Assembly: GCA_946405565.1 (NCBI GenBank)
Contig: CAMJHU010000125.1
Coordinates: 1 to 6,406 of the forward strand
Reading direction: 5' to 3'
Origin: an uncultured Clostridia bacterium
GTDB taxonomy: Bacteria > Bacillota > Clostridia > Oscillospirales > Acutalibacteraceae
DNA: 6,406 nt
Shown here: in pieces, positions 6,266-6,406 of the stretch
Layout: the number at the start of each line of letters is the position of its first letter
Position numbering within the stretch: position 1 is the first letter of the stretch
Notes under the pieces: model-generated
The model's database searches: none
What the model was told of the DNA's origin: nothing
Seen by the model: only the letters and a program-made list of their open reading frames with translations
Made by a program: the position numbers and the translations under genes

Positions 6266-6406
6266 TTAAAAATCACCTCTGACCTTATATTTTAACTGCT
6301 CTACAATTCCTTCACAAACAATATCATTGTTATCGGAAAACATAATATCTTTTGATACTCCGAATAATTTAAGTTCATTAAGAATCTTGGACTTATAATC
6401 TGATGG
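6266..6406 (-). CDS. 3' end of an unidentified gene, possibly an FRG-domain protein (partial)
   Basis: An open frame enters from the right edge and runs 46 codons to a TAA at 6268-6266. It has no internal stop, and the stop is one base before the hsdR ATG, as expected for a co-transcribed neighbour. The residues read SDYKSKILNELKLFGVSKD, followed by an IMFSDNNDIVCEGI stretch, and end KVRGDF. A pattern of Lys-rich helix, ELKLFGVS, then a hydrophobic residue, F and a D/N-rich turn resembles, from memory, the C-terminal tails of FRG-domain proteins, which are known passengers of type I restriction operons. Too little is present to be sure, and it does not look like the end of HsdM or HsdS that I know. 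The hsdR ribosome binding site is embedded in its last codons. Confidence 0.75.
   Translation of the reverse strand, partial: PSDYKSKILNELKLFGVSKDIMFSDNNDIVCEGIVEQLKYKVRGDF

Larger units (their letters stand above)
302..6406. mobile_element. Distal end of a genomic island integrated in tRNA-Trp (partial)
   Basis: The truncated tRNA-Trp 3' half at 257-301 means that DNA on its 5' side, from about 302 upward, was joined to it by integration. The island part seen here carries a type I restriction subunit, two accessory genes and the tail of another gene. No integrase or conjugation gene is visible, so whether this is a prophage, an integrative conjugative element or a non-autonomous island cannot be decided. 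The right boundary lies outside the window. The inner limit of the recombination core is taken as the point where tRNA identity stops (301/302). Confidence 0.7.

Overview
The window is one end of a defence-type genomic island, most likely from an anaerobic gut-type member of the Bacillota (Clostridia). This rests on the CCA-encoding tRNA-Trp remnant, Shine-Dalgarno sites of the GGAGG/GAGGTG kind, sigma-A-like promoters and the protein families present; the species cannot be named from the sequence. All convincing genes are on the minus strand, so transcription runs from high to low coordinates.

Layout from right to left. 6266-6406 is the 3' end of an unidentified gene, perhaps an FRG-domain protein. 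One base after its stop comes hsdR (3298-6264), the complete restriction/translocase subunit of a type I restriction-modification system; hsdM and hsdS are not in the window and are expected further right. Next, with its own good promoter, is a Schlafen AlbA_2 / HATPase / winged-helix protein (1426-3171), a family often found in type I restriction loci. A 210-base spacer (1216-1425) holds direct and inverted copies of a CTTGTTAGATTT motif. It is followed by a small, AT-rich, all-helical protein of unknown function (563-1150) with a strong ribosome binding site and a candidate promoter. A 34-35 base repeat occurs three times (518-552, 1181-1215, 3256-3289), always in a gene boundary and in the same orientation, so the last genes look like modules separated by a shared spacer.

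The island ends at 257-301, an exact 3' half of tRNA-Trp (anticodon loop to CCA) with no 5' half. This is what site-specific integration by a tyrosine recombinase into a tRNA gene leaves at the distal junction. Short direct repeats at 370-446, just inside this junction, look like recombinase arm-binding sites. Beyond the tRNA fragment, 191-230 is a strong terminator in tRNA orientation, and 1-256 is probably the original chromosomal flank with no convincing gene.

Taken together: a mobile island inserted in tRNA-Trp carries a type I restriction system. Its tRNA-distal end holds accessory genes, of which the 195-residue protein next to the attachment site is the least explained.
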